From Mycobacterium sp. MBM (lineage in GTDB: Bacteria; Actinomycetota; Actinomycetes; Mycobacteriales; Mycobacteriaceae): DNA of 64,000 nucleotides. The stretch lies in assembly GCA_021648845.1 (NCBI GenBank), contig JAKJHY010000007.1:203708-267707 (forward strand). The letters are read 5' to 3'. The notes under the pieces were generated by a model that worked only from the letters and a program-made list of their open reading frames with translations, ran no database searches and was not told where the DNA came from. Below, in pieces: positions 48,224-56,681 of this stretch. Position 1 is the first letter of the stretch, and each line of letters starts with the position of its first letter. The position numbers were made by a program, and so were the translations under genes.

Positions 48224-49228
48224 CTAGGAGGCTGCCGATGATGTCACCAACAGGTTCTTCATGGCCTTCTTCTCGGCGACCTTGCGTTCGCGCTCCAGGC
48301 GGCGTTCCTTGGCCACCTCGAACTTCACGCAGGTCTCTTCGAGTTCCTTGACCAGTTCACCGAGATCGTCGCGCAGCCGGGCGCCCTCGCCGGAGAAGTC
48401 TTCGCGTTCGAAGATGCGCCACTTCTTGAGCACCGGCATCACGACATCGTCGAGGTGGATACGCGGGTCGTACACGCCGCCGACGGCGATCGTGACGGCC
48501 TTGCGGCGGAACTCGGGCACGGTGTATCCGGGCATCTTGAAGTTGCGCAGCACCCGGTGCAGCGATTTCATCGCCTGGTTGGGCACCAGGTCCAGGCCGG
48601 CGGCGCTGATGTCGCGGTAGAAGATCATGTGCAGGTTCTCGTCGGCCGAGATCCGGCCCAGCAGCTGGTCGGCGACGGTCTCCTCGCAGGCCTTACCGGT
48701 GTTGCGGTGCGAGACGCGGGTGGCCAGCTCCTGGAAGGTCACGTAGACCACCGAGTCGAACAGGGTGGACGCAAACAGGTCGCCCTGTTGGTTCTGGCCG
48801 GGGGAGAAGCCGCGGGTGACCTGTTCGACGCGCAGTTCTTCGAGTTCGACGGGATCGATGGCGCGGGTGACCAGCAGGTAATCGCGCAGCGCGATGCCGT
48901 GCCGGTTCTCCTCGGCGGTCCAGCGGTTCACCCACCAGCCCCACGGGCCGTCCATGGTGAAGTTCATCGCGATTTCGCGGTGATAGGAGGGCAGGTTGTC
49001 CTCGGTCAGCAGGTTCTGCACCATCGCGGTCTGGGCGACCTCGGACAGTTTGGACTGTTCGGGGTCCCAGTCCTGCCCGCCGAGGGCGTAGAAGTTCTTG
49101 CCGTCCGACCACGGGATGTAGTCGTGCGGGTTCCAGTCCTTGCGCATGGCCAGGTGCCGGTTGATGTTCTTTTCGACGACAGGCTCGAGCTCGCGCAGCA
49201 GTTGCACGTCGGGTAGGTCTTGCGACAC
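48224..49228 (-). CDS. desA1: Acyl-ACP desaturase DesA1
   Basis: A 334-residue soluble di-iron desaturase. Iron-binding motifs are EENRHG and DENLHM, the two ExxH sites of the ferritin-like stearoyl-ACP desaturase family. In mycobacteria DesA1 introduces a double bond during meromycolate synthesis and is essential. GTG start with GGGAGT upstream. A well-formed promoter lies about 40-65 bp upstream. Confidence 0.96.
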   Translation of the reverse strand: MSQDLPDVQLLRELEPVVEKNINRHLAMRKDWNPHDYIPWSDGKNFYALGGQDWDPEQSKLSEVAQTAMVQNLLTEDNLPSYHREIAMNFTMDGPWGWWVNRWTAEENRHGIALRDYLLVTRAIDPVELEELRVEQVTRGFSPGQNQQGDLFASTLFDSVVYVTFQELATRVSHRNTGKACEETVADQLLGRISADENLHMIFYRDISAAGLDLVPNQAMKSLHRVLRNFKMPGYTVPEFRRKAVTIAVGGVYDPRIHLDDVVMPVLKKWRIFEREDFSGEGARLRDDLGELVKELEETCVKFEVAKERRLERERKVAEKKAMKNLLVTSSAAS

Positions 49229-49265
49229 GGTTACTCCCAGTTATCTGTACCTGTTGGTAGCAGTC

Positions 49266-49294
49266 AATATATCTGTGTCCCCTAGTGACATCAA
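49266..49294 (-). promoter_or_regulatory. Promoter of desA1 with inverted repeat
   Basis: On the minus strand TTGATG (49294-49289), a 17-nt spacer and TATATT (49271-49266) fit SigA consensus. TGTC/GACA arms around CCCTAGT lie in the spacer and could be a repressor site; desA genes are known targets of a MadR-type regulator, but the site match is not checked. Confidence 0.55.
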
Positions 49295-49362
49295 GTTTCC
49301 GCCGCTGTGGGGCCGATAACGTTTGCAACTCGAATCGGGCGCGCTGTGACCCGGATTGTCGT

Positions 49363-49947
49363 TCAGCGGACAGTCGCGCGGCTGAGCAACATGTCGGTGC
49401 AGTAATCCACGAACTGCTCGCGGGTCGCGGTCAGCTGTCCGTTGAGATACGCGGTGAACAACGCGGTCAGTGCGCCGACCAGGCCGGTCGCCACCATCGC
49501 CTGCACTGCGGGATCGGTGATCGCGGTCAGCTTGTGCTGCAGCAGGGCGATGAAGCTGGGCATCCACTCCGCACCGGATTTGGTGAGCACCGGTTCGCGC
49601 TCGGGCGCCAGCAGCAGCACCCGCCCGCGGCTGGGGTCGTCGACCATCAGCGCCAGGAACGCCTCGACGGCATCGCGCGGTGTCTGGGCGGAAAGCAGGG
49701 CCTTCATTGCCGTGGCGCACACCTCGTCATAAACGGCACGCACGAATTCGTCGCGGTCGGTGAAGCTCTCGTAGAAGTACCGCTCGGTGAGGCCGGCCTG
49801 GCGGCAGACCGCGCGCACCGTCAATGCGGGGCCGGCTTGACCGCCGAGCAGGGCGACCCCGGCGGCGATGAGCTCACTGCGGCGCAGTGCCTGGCGGTCC
49901 TGTAGCGGGACGCCGGACCATCGACCGCGTCGTTGACCGGGCGGCAC
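49363..49947 (-). CDS. TetR-family regulator
   Basis: A 194-residue TetR protein: LTVRAVCRQAGLTERYFYESFTDRDEFV is the helix-turn-helix. GTG start at 49947 after AGGAGT. It is divergent from the MpaB-family oxygenase gene with a 41-71 bp gap that holds palindromes, so it probably controls that gene and itself. Not obviously linked to desA1. Confidence 0.88.
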   Translation of the reverse strand: MPPGQRRGRWSGVPLQDRQALRRSELIAAGVALLGGQAGPALTVRAVCRQAGLTERYFYESFTDRDEFVRAVYDEVCATAMKALLSAQTPRDAVEAFLALMVDDPSRGRVLLLAPEREPVLTKSGAEWMPSFIALLQHKLTAITDPAVQAMVATGLVGALTALFTAYLNGQLTATREQFVDYCTDMLLSRATVR

Positions 49948-49959
49948 ATCACTCCTAAG

Positions 49960-50000
49960 CTACGTAGTGACAACGAGTGTAGTCAGAAATGATTCTGACT
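49960..50000. promoter_or_regulatory. Palindromes between tetR and the oxygenase gene
   Basis: CTACGTAG (49960-49967) and AGTCAGAA-ATGA-TTCTGACT (49981-50000), both perfect. The second covers an ATG that could be mistaken for the oxygenase start and has base use unlike coding sequence, so it looks like an operator for the adjacent TetR. Confidence 0.55.
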
Positions 50001-50018
50001 GGGACGGGAAGTTCGCCA

Positions 50019-51041
50019 GTGACTCAAGATACGTCCGAGACGTGCCCGGTGACCAGCGCGTCCGCCGATACCGCCGCCGAGATCGCACCCGGCTGCCCGG
50101 TGAGCACCGGCGGGTACGACGCCCCGGCGATACCGCTCGGCCCGGATTCGCTCACCTGGCGATACTTCGGGCAGTGGACGGGTCTGTTCCAGGGCACCTG
50201 GGCTGGTTCGATGCAGAACATGCATCCCCAACTCGGCGCGGCGGTCGAGGAGCACTCCATCTTCTTCATCGAGCGGATCCCGCGATTGTTGCGCTCGATA
50301 TACCCGATCGGCGGCGTGGTGTTCGACGGTGACCGCGCGCCCAAGACCGGTGCCGAGGTCCGCGACTACCACATCGGGATCAAGGGTGTGGACAAGCAGG
50401 GGCGTCGCTACAGTGCGCTGAACCCCGACGTCTTCTACTGGGCGCACGCGACGTTCTTCAAATCCACCCTGCTGGCCGCCGAGAAGTTCGGCGGCGGCAT
50501 TTCGTTGGCCGACAAGCGCCAATTGTTCGATGAACATGTGACCTGGTACCGGATGTACGGGATGAGTATGCGGCCGGTGCCGAAGTCCTGGGAGGAGTTC
50601 GAACAGTACTGGGATCACATGTGCCGCAACGTGTTGGAGAACAACTATGCCGCGCGTGAGGTCATGGACCTGTCGACGATGCCCAAACATCCCTCGCTGC
50701 AGTGGGTCCCGGATCCGCTCTGGGCGCTCAACCTCAAGGTCATGCAGCGGTTCCTGACGTTCATGACGGTGGCCCTCTATGACCAGCCGGTGCGCGATCT
50801 GATGGGCTACACCTGGACCCCGCGTCAGCAGTGGCTGCATGACCGGCTGTGCAATGCCATCACCGTCGCGGGCAAGGTGCTCCCGAAACGCGCGCTGATG
50901 CACCCGCGCAAGCGTTCCGCGGTGGACCGGGCCTCCGGCCGACTGCCCGCGGATGCGCCACTGGTGCAGACCCCGGCGCGTAATCTGCCGCCGCTGGAGT
51001 ACCGGGGCCAGCCGCAGTTCTATTGCCCCGAGGTGGGGTAG
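50019..51041 (+). CDS. MpaB/DUF2236 haem-oxygenase-like protein
   Basis: A roughly 340-residue member of the oxygenase-MpaB family (latex-clearing-protein-like, haem-binding). LTWRYFGQWTGLFQGTWAGSMQNMHPQLGAAVEEHSIFF and DYHIGIKGVDKQGRRYSALNPDVFYWAHATFF are its core, with conserved His and Lys near the haem. GTG 50019 is preferred over ATG 49989, because the latter lies in a palindrome and adds codons of atypical base use. Similar to Rv0826. Substrate unknown. Confidence 0.87.
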   Translation: MTQDTSETCPVTSASADTAAEIAPGCPVSTGGYDAPAIPLGPDSLTWRYFGQWTGLFQGTWAGSMQNMHPQLGAAVEEHSIFFIERIPRLLRSIYPIGGVVFDGDRAPKTGAEVRDYHIGIKGVDKQGRRYSALNPDVFYWAHATFFKSTLLAAEKFGGGISLADKRQLFDEHVTWYRMYGMSMRPVPKSWEEFEQYWDHMCRNVLENNYAAREVMDLSTMPKHPSLQWVPDPLWALNLKVMQRFLTFMTVALYDQPVRDLMGYTWTPRQQWLHDRLCNAITVAGKVLPKRALMHPRKRSAVDRASGRLPADAPLVQTPARNLPPLEYRGQPQFYCPEVG

Positions 51042-51161
51042 CGCTGCCGTTGCGCGTATCGCGCCGCGAGATTGCGGTTGTCGCGGTGTCTTCTCGGACT
51101 TCTGCGCGATAACCGCAACTTCGCGGCGAGGTCGTGTGCTGCGCGGGCTACCGTAGGGCCC

Positions 51162-52271
51162 ATGCAGGGGCCCGAAATGCTCGGCGGCCGCTACGACCTC
51201 CGCGGTGTCCTCGGTCGCGGTGGGATGGCGGAGGTCCACGACGGCTGGGATACCAGGCTCGGCCGCCCGGTGGCGATCAAGCTGATGGATCCCGCGCTGA
51301 CCGCGCAGCCGGAGAACCGTCGGCGGTTCGAGGTCGAGGCCCGCGCCGCGGCGCGGCTCAACCACCCGCACATCGTGGCGGTGCACGACAGCGGCGAACA
51401 CGACGGCACCCCCTATATCGTCATGGAGCGCCTGAGCGGGCGCACTGTGGCCGACCTGGTAGCAGCCGGGCCGATGCCGCCGGCGCAGATCCGGTCCCTG
51501 CTCGGCGATGTGCTCTCAGCCCTGTCGGCGGCGCATGCCGCGGGCATCGTGCATCGCGATATCAAGCCGGCCAACATCCTGCTCACCGACACAGGTGCGC
51601 CCAAGGTCGCCGATTTCGGGATTGCCAAGAGCCCGGACTCCGGCCACACCGCGACCGGCCTGGTGATCGGCACGCTCGGTTATCTCAGTCCCGAACGGCT
51701 GGCCGGACGGCCCGCCACGGTCACCGACGACCTCTACGCCGTCGGGGTGCTCGCGTTCGAGATGTTGGTGGGGCGGGTGCCCGCACCGCACGAGAGTGTG
51801 GCTGCGCTGCGCCCGGATATCGAGCCCGCGTTCGCATCGGTGGTGCAGCGCGCCATCGCCGCCGACCCCCGCGCCAGATTCGCCGACGCCGACCAGATGC
51901 GCGCCGCGCTCTCCGCGGTCCGGCCGCAGACGTTGTTCCTGGACCAGCCACTGCCGGATCCGGCGACCGCCTACGTGCCGGTACCTGCGCCGCGCAGCCG
52001 CCGCCGCACCCTGATCGGCGTGATCGGAGCCGTGTCGGCGGTCCTGGTGCTCGTCATCGCGTTCGTCGTGGACACCGCGTCGCGTTCCATTACGCCGGCG
52101 CCGGTGAGCACCACGACGACGCAGGCACCCACCACCACGACGACCGTTCCGCCGACCACGACCACCACGACCCCGACCGAACAGCAACCGGTGCCGGCCC
52201 CGGGCCGGGGCAACGGTGAGAACAAGAAGGGGGACAACGGCAAGGGGCCGAAGCCCAAGCCGGATCGCTGA
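51162..52271 (+). CDS. Transmembrane Ser/Thr protein kinase
   Basis: A 369-residue PknB-type kinase. GRGGMAEVH loop, Lys40 in VAIK, catalytic IVHRDIKPANIL, DFGIAK and LGYLSPE are all intact, so it should be active. A membrane helix lies at about residues 285-305 (IGVIGAVSAVLVLVIAFVV). The outer part is short: Thr/Pro-rich (TTTTQAPTTTTTVPPTTTTT) and then a Lys/Gly-rich tail, with no PASTA or sensor domain. ATG 51162 chosen. It lies between the oxygenase and a tRNA cluster; it does not clearly match one of the named Pkn proteins. Confidence 0.9.
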   Translation: MQGPEMLGGRYDLRGVLGRGGMAEVHDGWDTRLGRPVAIKLMDPALTAQPENRRRFEVEARAAARLNHPHIVAVHDSGEHDGTPYIVMERLSGRTVADLVAAGPMPPAQIRSLLGDVLSALSAAHAAGIVHRDIKPANILLTDTGAPKVADFGIAKSPDSGHTATGLVIGTLGYLSPERLAGRPATVTDDLYAVGVLAFEMLVGRVPAPHESVAALRPDIEPAFASVVQRAIAADPRARFADADQMRAALSAVRPQTLFLDQPLPDPATAYVPVPAPRSRRRTLIGVIGAVSAVLVLVIAFVVDTASRSITPAPVSTTTTQAPTTTTTVPPTTTTTTPTEQQPVPAPGRGNGENKKGDNGKGPKPKPDR

Positions 52272-52293
52272 CTCGCGGGCCCGGCTTGGCTCG

Positions 52294-52417
52294 TCCCTGG
52301 CTTCAGCCGACATCGGGGAGTGGCCGTCGAGGCTGAACTGGCGTAGACGTTTCGGCGCTGGGCCATACCTGATCGCAGTGACGAAGCGCGTGCGGCACCG
52401 GCAACTGAAGCCAGGGA
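52294..52417. repeat. 13-bp inverted repeat bounding a 124-bp segment
   Basis: TCCCTGGCTTCAG (52294-52306) and CTGAAGCCAGGGA (52405-52417) are perfect complements 98 nt apart in the gap between the kinase and tRNA-Lys. No gene lies inside. It could be a MITE-like relic or a large RNA stem. Confidence 0.6.
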
Positions 52418-52450
52418 GAAACCAGCTGGGCATGTACCCGGAGAGCGTGG

Positions 52451-52523
52451 TGCCCCCACCAGGGCTCGAACCTGGGACCTGCGGATTAAAAGTCCGTAGC
52501 TCTACCAACTGAGCTATAGGGGC
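52451..52523 (-). tRNA. tRNA-Lys (UUU)
   Basis: A 73-nt cloverleaf on the minus strand: acceptor GCCCCTA pairs with TGGGGGC, D-loop AGCTCAGTTGGTAGAGC, anticodon loop ACTTTTAA, T-arm GGTTCGAGCCC. CCA is encoded at its 3' end (52450-52448). It faces away from the other three tRNAs. Confidence 0.97.
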
Positions 52524-52575
52524 GTGGTGAATGAGGATACTGGGCGCCCCTCCCGGACGGATGGGGGTATCCGGT

Positions 52576-52605
52576 TTGGGATTTCGCAGGGCTGTGTCCT
52601 AAGCT
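52576..52605 (+). promoter_or_regulatory. Putative promoter of the tRNA Glu-Asp-Phe cluster
   Basis: TTGGGA (52576-52581), 18-nt spacer and TAAGCT (52600-52605), about 55 bp upstream of tRNA-Glu in the divergent gap. Confidence 0.45.
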
Positions 52606-52659
52606 ATCGAAGCTTCCAACGTCACCGGCGTTGAGAGCGGCCCGAAGAAATTCGGATAG

Positions 52660-52732
52660 GCCCCCATCGTTTAGCGGCCTAGGACGCCGCCCTTTCACGG
52701 CGGTAGCACGGGTTCGAATCCCGTTGGGGGTA
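52660..52732 (+). tRNA. tRNA-Glu (UUC)
   Basis: A 73-nt tRNA: acceptor GCCCCCA with TGGGGGT, anticodon loop CCTTTCACG (anticodon TTC), T-arm GGGTTCGAATCCC. CCA is not encoded. Confidence 0.97.
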
Positions 52733-52777
52733 CGGCGCGACGGTGGTGACACACCGGAGCGAAGCAGTACAGAGCAA

Positions 52778-52851
52778 GGCCCTGTGGCGCAGTTGGTTAG
52801 CGCGCCGCCCTGTCACGGCGGAGGTCGCGGGTTCGAGTCCCGTCAGGGTCG
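52778..52851 (+). tRNA. tRNA-Asp (GUC)
   Basis: A 74-nt tRNA: acceptor GGCCCTG with CAGGGTC, anticodon loop CCTGTCACG (anticodon GTC), T-arm GGGTTCGAGTCCC, discriminator G. CCA is encoded (52852-52854). Confidence 0.97.
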
Positions 52852-52893
52852 CCATCTCGGCGAGGTATCCCGGTCGCAAGGCCGGAGCCTTCC

Positions 52894-52967
52894 GGCCAGG
52901 TAGCTCAGTTGGTACGAGCGTCCGCCTGAAAAGCGGAAGGTCGCCGGTTCGATCCCGGCCCTGGCCA
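52894..52967 (+). tRNA. tRNA-Phe (GAA)
   Basis: A 74-nt tRNA: acceptor GGCCAGG with CCTGGCC, anticodon loop CCTGAAAAG (anticodon GAA), T-arm CCGGTTCGATCCCGG. CCA is not encoded. Confidence 0.97.
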
Positions 52968-53030
52968 CTTCGCAGGATCGCTAATTGTCAGTTCCGTAAC
53001 ATTCGCCCCACCGATCACGATCAATCTCAC

Positions 53031-53621
53031 GTGTCGCACTCATTCGGGGATGAAAAGCGCAGTCGGCTGAAGACCGTCATCGGGGCGGTGCTCGTCGCAC
53101 TGACTTTGGCCGGCGCCGCCGCGCCGCAGGCCGGGGCGCAGCCGGCGGGCAAGGACTTCTCCAAGCCGGCCATCGTCATCCTGGGCTACGGGCTCACCCC
53201 GGATGGCTGGATGCGCCCGATCCTCTACACCCGGGTGTTGACCGGGCTGGCCGTCGCGCAGGCGTTCCCTCAGTCCCCGATTATCGTGACCGGCGGCAAC
53301 CCGCGCAACGGGCGCACGGAGGCCGGGGAGATGCGCAACCTGCTGCGGCTGCTCGGATTTCCGGCAAACCGGATCATCGTCGAGGACAAGGCCAACAGTA
53401 CGGTGCAGAACGCCCAGTTCTCCGTCCCGCTGGCCGAGAAGGCCGACACCTCGGGAATCATCCTGGTCACGTCCTCGACGCATCAGGGCCGCGCGGACGG
53501 TAACTTCGCCGACGCGGGCGGCAACGTGCTGGCCACCGTGAGCTTCCCGGACGGCAGCCCGCAGACCAACATCGCCCAGTTCATCCGCGACGTGCTCAGC
53601 CCGCTGACGCCCATCGGCTGA
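53031..53621 (+). CDS. Secreted DUF218/YdcF-like protein
   Basis: A 196-residue protein with a signal peptide (residues about 14-37: TVIGAVLVALTLAGAAAPQAGA) and a DUF218 domain. PAIVILGYGLTPDGWM, IIVTGGNPRNGRTEAGEMRNLL and GFPANRIIVEDKANSTVQNAQFSVPL are family motifs. Such proteins may act on envelope precursors; SanA and YdcF are relatives. GTG 53031 is the closest start upstream of the signal peptide. It follows tRNA-Phe by 63 bp. Confidence 0.85.
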   Translation: MSHSFGDEKRSRLKTVIGAVLVALTLAGAAAPQAGAQPAGKDFSKPAIVILGYGLTPDGWMRPILYTRVLTGLAVAQAFPQSPIIVTGGNPRNGRTEAGEMRNLLRLLGFPANRIIVEDKANSTVQNAQFSVPLAEKADTSGIILVTSSTHQGRADGNFADAGGNVLATVSFPDGSPQTNIAQFIRDVLSPLTPIG

Positions 53622-53640
53622 ACCGTTCTAAGGTGGCCGG

Positions 53641-54225
53641 GTGACGACGGACGCTGCCGCGGGGGACTTCCGGGCCCGGCTGCTGACGGCATTCGAGGCC
53701 TCGATCGCCGAGGATGGCTACGCCAAGACGACGATCGCGGACATCGTGCGCCGGGCACGGACCTCGCGCCGCACCTTCTACGAGCATTTCTCCAGCAAGG
53801 ACGAGTGCTTCATGGCTCTGCTCGCCGAGGCCAACGCCGAGCAGGTCCGGTCCATCGCGGCGGCCGTCGACCCCGAGGAGCCCTGGCGGCAGCAGGCCCG
53901 CCAGGCCATCGAGGCCTGGATCGCCTCCGGTGAGTCCCGGCCCGATCTCACGCTGAGCTGGATCCGCGACGGTCCCTCACTGGGCGCGGCGGGACGCGAG
54001 CTGACCCGCGAATCCATGGAGCATTTCGTCGATATGGTGACCGCGCTGGTCGACAGCGCGCAGTTCCGCGCCGCCGGGATCGGCCCGGTATCGCGGCAGC
54101 GGATCATCATGTTGCTCGGCGGTCTGCGCGAACTCACCGCGATCACCGTCGAGAACGGCGGGAAGCTGAGCGATATCACCGAAGAGGCGGTCGACGCCAC
54201 CATCGCCCTGTTCGCGCCGCGCTGA
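53641..54225 (+). CDS. TetR-family regulator
   Basis: A 194-residue TetR protein with the helix-turn-helix KTTIADIVRRARTSRRTFYEHFSSKDECF. GTG start. The C-terminal ligand domain is generic. It is followed 40 bp later by another TetR gene and then a carotenoid-desaturase-like oxidoreductase, so one of the two may regulate that enzyme. Confidence 0.88.
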   Translation: MTTDAAAGDFRARLLTAFEASIAEDGYAKTTIADIVRRARTSRRTFYEHFSSKDECFMALLAEANAEQVRSIAAAVDPEEPWRQQARQAIEAWIASGESRPDLTLSWIRDGPSLGAAGRELTRESMEHFVDMVTALVDSAQFRAAGIGPVSRQRIIMLLGGLRELTAITVENGGKLSDITEEAVDATIALFAPR

Positions 54226-54265
54226 GCTGCGGTGGTGGTCTCGACCTCTCCGGTACGTTGAGCTG

Positions 54266-54871
54266 ATGGTTCGGCCCGCTCAGACTGCGCGCAGCGAGCG
54301 CACCCGCGAAGCGTTGCGTCAGGCGGCCATGGTCCGATTCCTCGCCCAGGGGGTGGAGGACACCTCGGCCGAACAGATCGCCGCCGATGCCGGGGTCTCG
54401 TTGCGGACCTTCTACCGGCACTTCTCCTCCAAGCACGATCTGCTTTTCGTCGACTACGATGCCGGCCTGGAGTGGTTCCGCACCGCCCTGGCCAACCGCT
54501 CCCCGGACGAGTCCATCGTGGAATCTGTGCACTCGGCGATCCTGGAGTCCCCGTACGACGTGGATGCGGTGGCCAAGATCGCCGAGCTGCGCGCCGAAGA
54601 GCTCGAGCCCGGCCGCATCGTGCGCCATATCCGCCAGGTCGAGGCGTCGTTCGCGGAGGTGGTCGAGGAGCATCTGCGCCACGACGATCCGCCGCGGCCC
54701 GGCACCGATGCCGCGCTGCGGGTGACCGTCGCCGCGCGCTGTATCGCCGCGGCGGTCTTCGGCGCCATGGAGGTGTGGATGTTGACCGAGGAACGTTCGC
54801 TGCCCGAACTGGCCCGACTGTGTCGGATGGCGCTGGACTCACTGGAATCCGGAGTGATACCCCGCCCATAG
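54266..54871 (+). CDS. TetR-family regulator
   Basis: A 201-residue TetR protein with the helix-turn-helix DTSAEQIAADAGVSLRTFYRHFSSKHDLLF. The C-terminal domain (TVAARCIAAAVFGAMEVWML) resembles MftR/actinobacterial TetR_C regulators. ATG at 54266. The next gene, an FAD oxidoreductase, begins 47 bp on in the same direction and is a likely target. Confidence 0.87.
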   Translation: MVRPAQTARSERTREALRQAAMVRFLAQGVEDTSAEQIAADAGVSLRTFYRHFSSKHDLLFVDYDAGLEWFRTALANRSPDESIVESVHSAILESPYDVDAVAKIAELRAEELEPGRIVRHIRQVEASFAEVVEEHLRHDDPPRPGTDAALRVTVAARCIAAAVFGAMEVWMLTEERSLPELARLCRMALDSLESGVIPRP

Positions 54872-54918
54872 TTTTGGCAATATTGACAAAACATCGCTCC
54901 GGGGTGCAGCCTGAGACG

Positions 54919-56484
54919 ATGCCGGACTACGACGCCATCGTCATCGGCGCGGGCCACAACGGCCTGGCCGCCGCCGCTCTGCTGCAACGCGCCGGGATGC
55001 GCACGCTGTGCCTGGAAGCCAAGCTCTACGCCGGTGGAATGGCTTCCACCGTCGAGCTTTTCGACGGATACAAGTTCGAGATCGCCGGCTCGCTGCAATT
55101 CCCCACCTCGGCGGCGGTCAGCCGCGAACTCGGATTGGATGCGCTCCCGACGGTCGACGTCGACGTCATGTCGGTATCGCTGCGCGGAATCGGGGACGAC
55201 CCCGTCATCTACTACACCGACCCGATGAAGCTACTCACCCACCTCAACGAGGTACACGGGGCGGAAGCCGTCAACGGGATGGCCGGGCTGATGGCGTGGA
55301 GTCTGGCGCCCACCCGCGCGCTCGGCCGGTTCGACGCCGCGACACCGCCGAAGACGCTCGATGAGATGTATGCCTGCGCGCAGAACGAATTCGAGCATTC
55401 CGCGATCACCGACATGCTGTTCGGCTCGGTCACCGATGTGCTCAACCGCTACCTGCCCGACCCGGAGAAACACGGTGCCCTGCGCGGGATGCTCAGCTTC
55501 CTGGCCGTCAACACCACCTACCGAGGCCCGGCCACCCCGGGCAGCGCCGCGGCCCTGGCCTTCGGGCTGGCCGTCCCCGACGAGAACGCCGTGCTGATGA
55601 AGAAGCTGCGCGGCGGAATCGGCGCCCTCACCACGCATCTCAGCGACCTCTTGACCGCCGGTGGGGGAGAGTTGCGGCTGCGCTCCCATGTCGAGGAGAT
55701 CCGCACCGCAGACGGCCGCGTCACCGGGGTCCGGCTGCAGGACGGGTCTGAGATCAGTGCGCCGATCGTCGTCTCCGCCCTCGCCCCGGATCTCACCGTC
55801 ACGCGACTGCTGGACGCGGTGGCCGTGCCGGCCGAGACGCGTGAGCGCTACACCCGGGTCGACCACCGCGGCAGCTACCTGCAGATGCATTTCGCGCTGG
55901 ACGGGATCCCGACCTTCGCCGAGCCGTACGGCATGCTCAACGACCCCGAAATGCAGTCGGCCATCGGTCTTTTCAACACACCCGAGGAGCTCCAGCAACA
56001 ATGGCAGGATTGCCGTCGCGGTATCGTGCCCGCCGACCCGGCCATCGCCATGCAAATGCCCTCGGTCAAGGATCCCGACCTGGCGCCCCCGGGTAAGCAC
56101 GCCGTATCCGCCTTCTCCCTGTGGTTCCCGATCGAGGACACCACGGGCTCGTCCTACGGCGAGCTGAAGAACGAGATGGGCCAGCGTGTCATCGACAAGA
56201 TCACCCGGCTGGCACCCGATTTCGAGAGCCTCATCCTGCGTCACACCACGTTCACCCCGAAGCATATGGGCACCATGTTCGGCGCGCCGGGCGGTGATTA
56301 CTGCCACGGCCTGATCCACCCGGAGCAGATGGGACCAAACCGGCCGGGCCCCAGAGGATATGCGGATCAACAACTCCCGGTGCAGGGGCTCTATCTGGGC
56401 AGCGCCGGATGCCATGGCGGGCCGGGTATCACCTTCATCCCCGGGTACAACGCCGCCAAGGCTGCGCTCGCCGACGCGCGTTAA
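54919..56484 (+). CDS. Phytoene-desaturase-like NAD(P)/FAD oxidoreductase
   Basis: A 521-residue flavoprotein with the dinucleotide motif AIVIGAGHNGLAAAALLQRAGM at the N-terminus and the C-terminal signature LYLGSAGCHGGPGITFIPGYNAAKAAL of the CrtI/retinol-saturase superfamily. The substrate is uncertain; mycobacterial relatives such as Rv3829c are not proven carotenoid enzymes, and no other carotenoid gene is near. ATG 54919. Its stop shares TTAA with a convergent small gene. Confidence 0.88.
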   Translation: MPDYDAIVIGAGHNGLAAAALLQRAGMRTLCLEAKLYAGGMASTVELFDGYKFEIAGSLQFPTSAAVSRELGLDALPTVDVDVMSVSLRGIGDDPVIYYTDPMKLLTHLNEVHGAEAVNGMAGLMAWSLAPTRALGRFDAATPPKTLDEMYACAQNEFEHSAITDMLFGSVTDVLNRYLPDPEKHGALRGMLSFLAVNTTYRGPATPGSAAALAFGLAVPDENAVLMKKLRGGIGALTTHLSDLLTAGGGELRLRSHVEEIRTADGRVTGVRLQDGSEISAPIVVSALAPDLTVTRLLDAVAVPAETRERYTRVDHRGSYLQMHFALDGIPTFAEPYGMLNDPEMQSAIGLFNTPEELQQQWQDCRRGIVPADPAIAMQMPSVKDPDLAPPGKHAVSAFSLWFPIEDTTGSSYGELKNEMGQRVIDKITRLAPDFESLILRHTTFTPKHMGTMFGAPGGDYCHGLIHPEQMGPNRPGPRGYADQQLPVQGLYLGSAGCHGGPGITFIPGYNAAKAALADAR

Positions 56485-56639
56485 GCGTCGTCGTCGACTG
56501 CGCTGCCCTCCGGGGTGGCGCCGCCCTCGTCGGCCCAGTCCGCGCGGTCCTCGGCGCCCTTGGCCGGGTCGCTCATGACATCGTCCGCGGCGCCCTGGGG
56601 GCCTGCGTCTGACTCGGTGGTCTTGGGATCTGCACTCAC
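56481..56639 (-). CDS. Small acidic hypothetical protein
   Basis: A 52-residue protein rich in Asp, Glu, Ala and Gly (MSADPKTTESDAGPQG... ending EGSAVDDDA), with no hydrophobic segment, probably disordered. GTG start. Its stop codon overlaps that of the upstream flavoprotein (TTAA). No function can be given; low-complexity composition makes homology hard to judge. Confidence 0.6.
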   Translation of the reverse strand: MSADPKTTESDAGPQGAADDVMSDPAKGAEDRADWADEGGATPEGSAVDDDA

Positions 56640-56681
56640 GACCGCAGAATTACCCATTTCGCCGGGAGTGGAAACGGCCCG

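Noticed and set aside
52448..52967. Prophage or genomic island at the tRNA cluster
   Set aside because: No integrase, no repeated tRNA end, and the flanking genes look like ordinary chromosomal genes.
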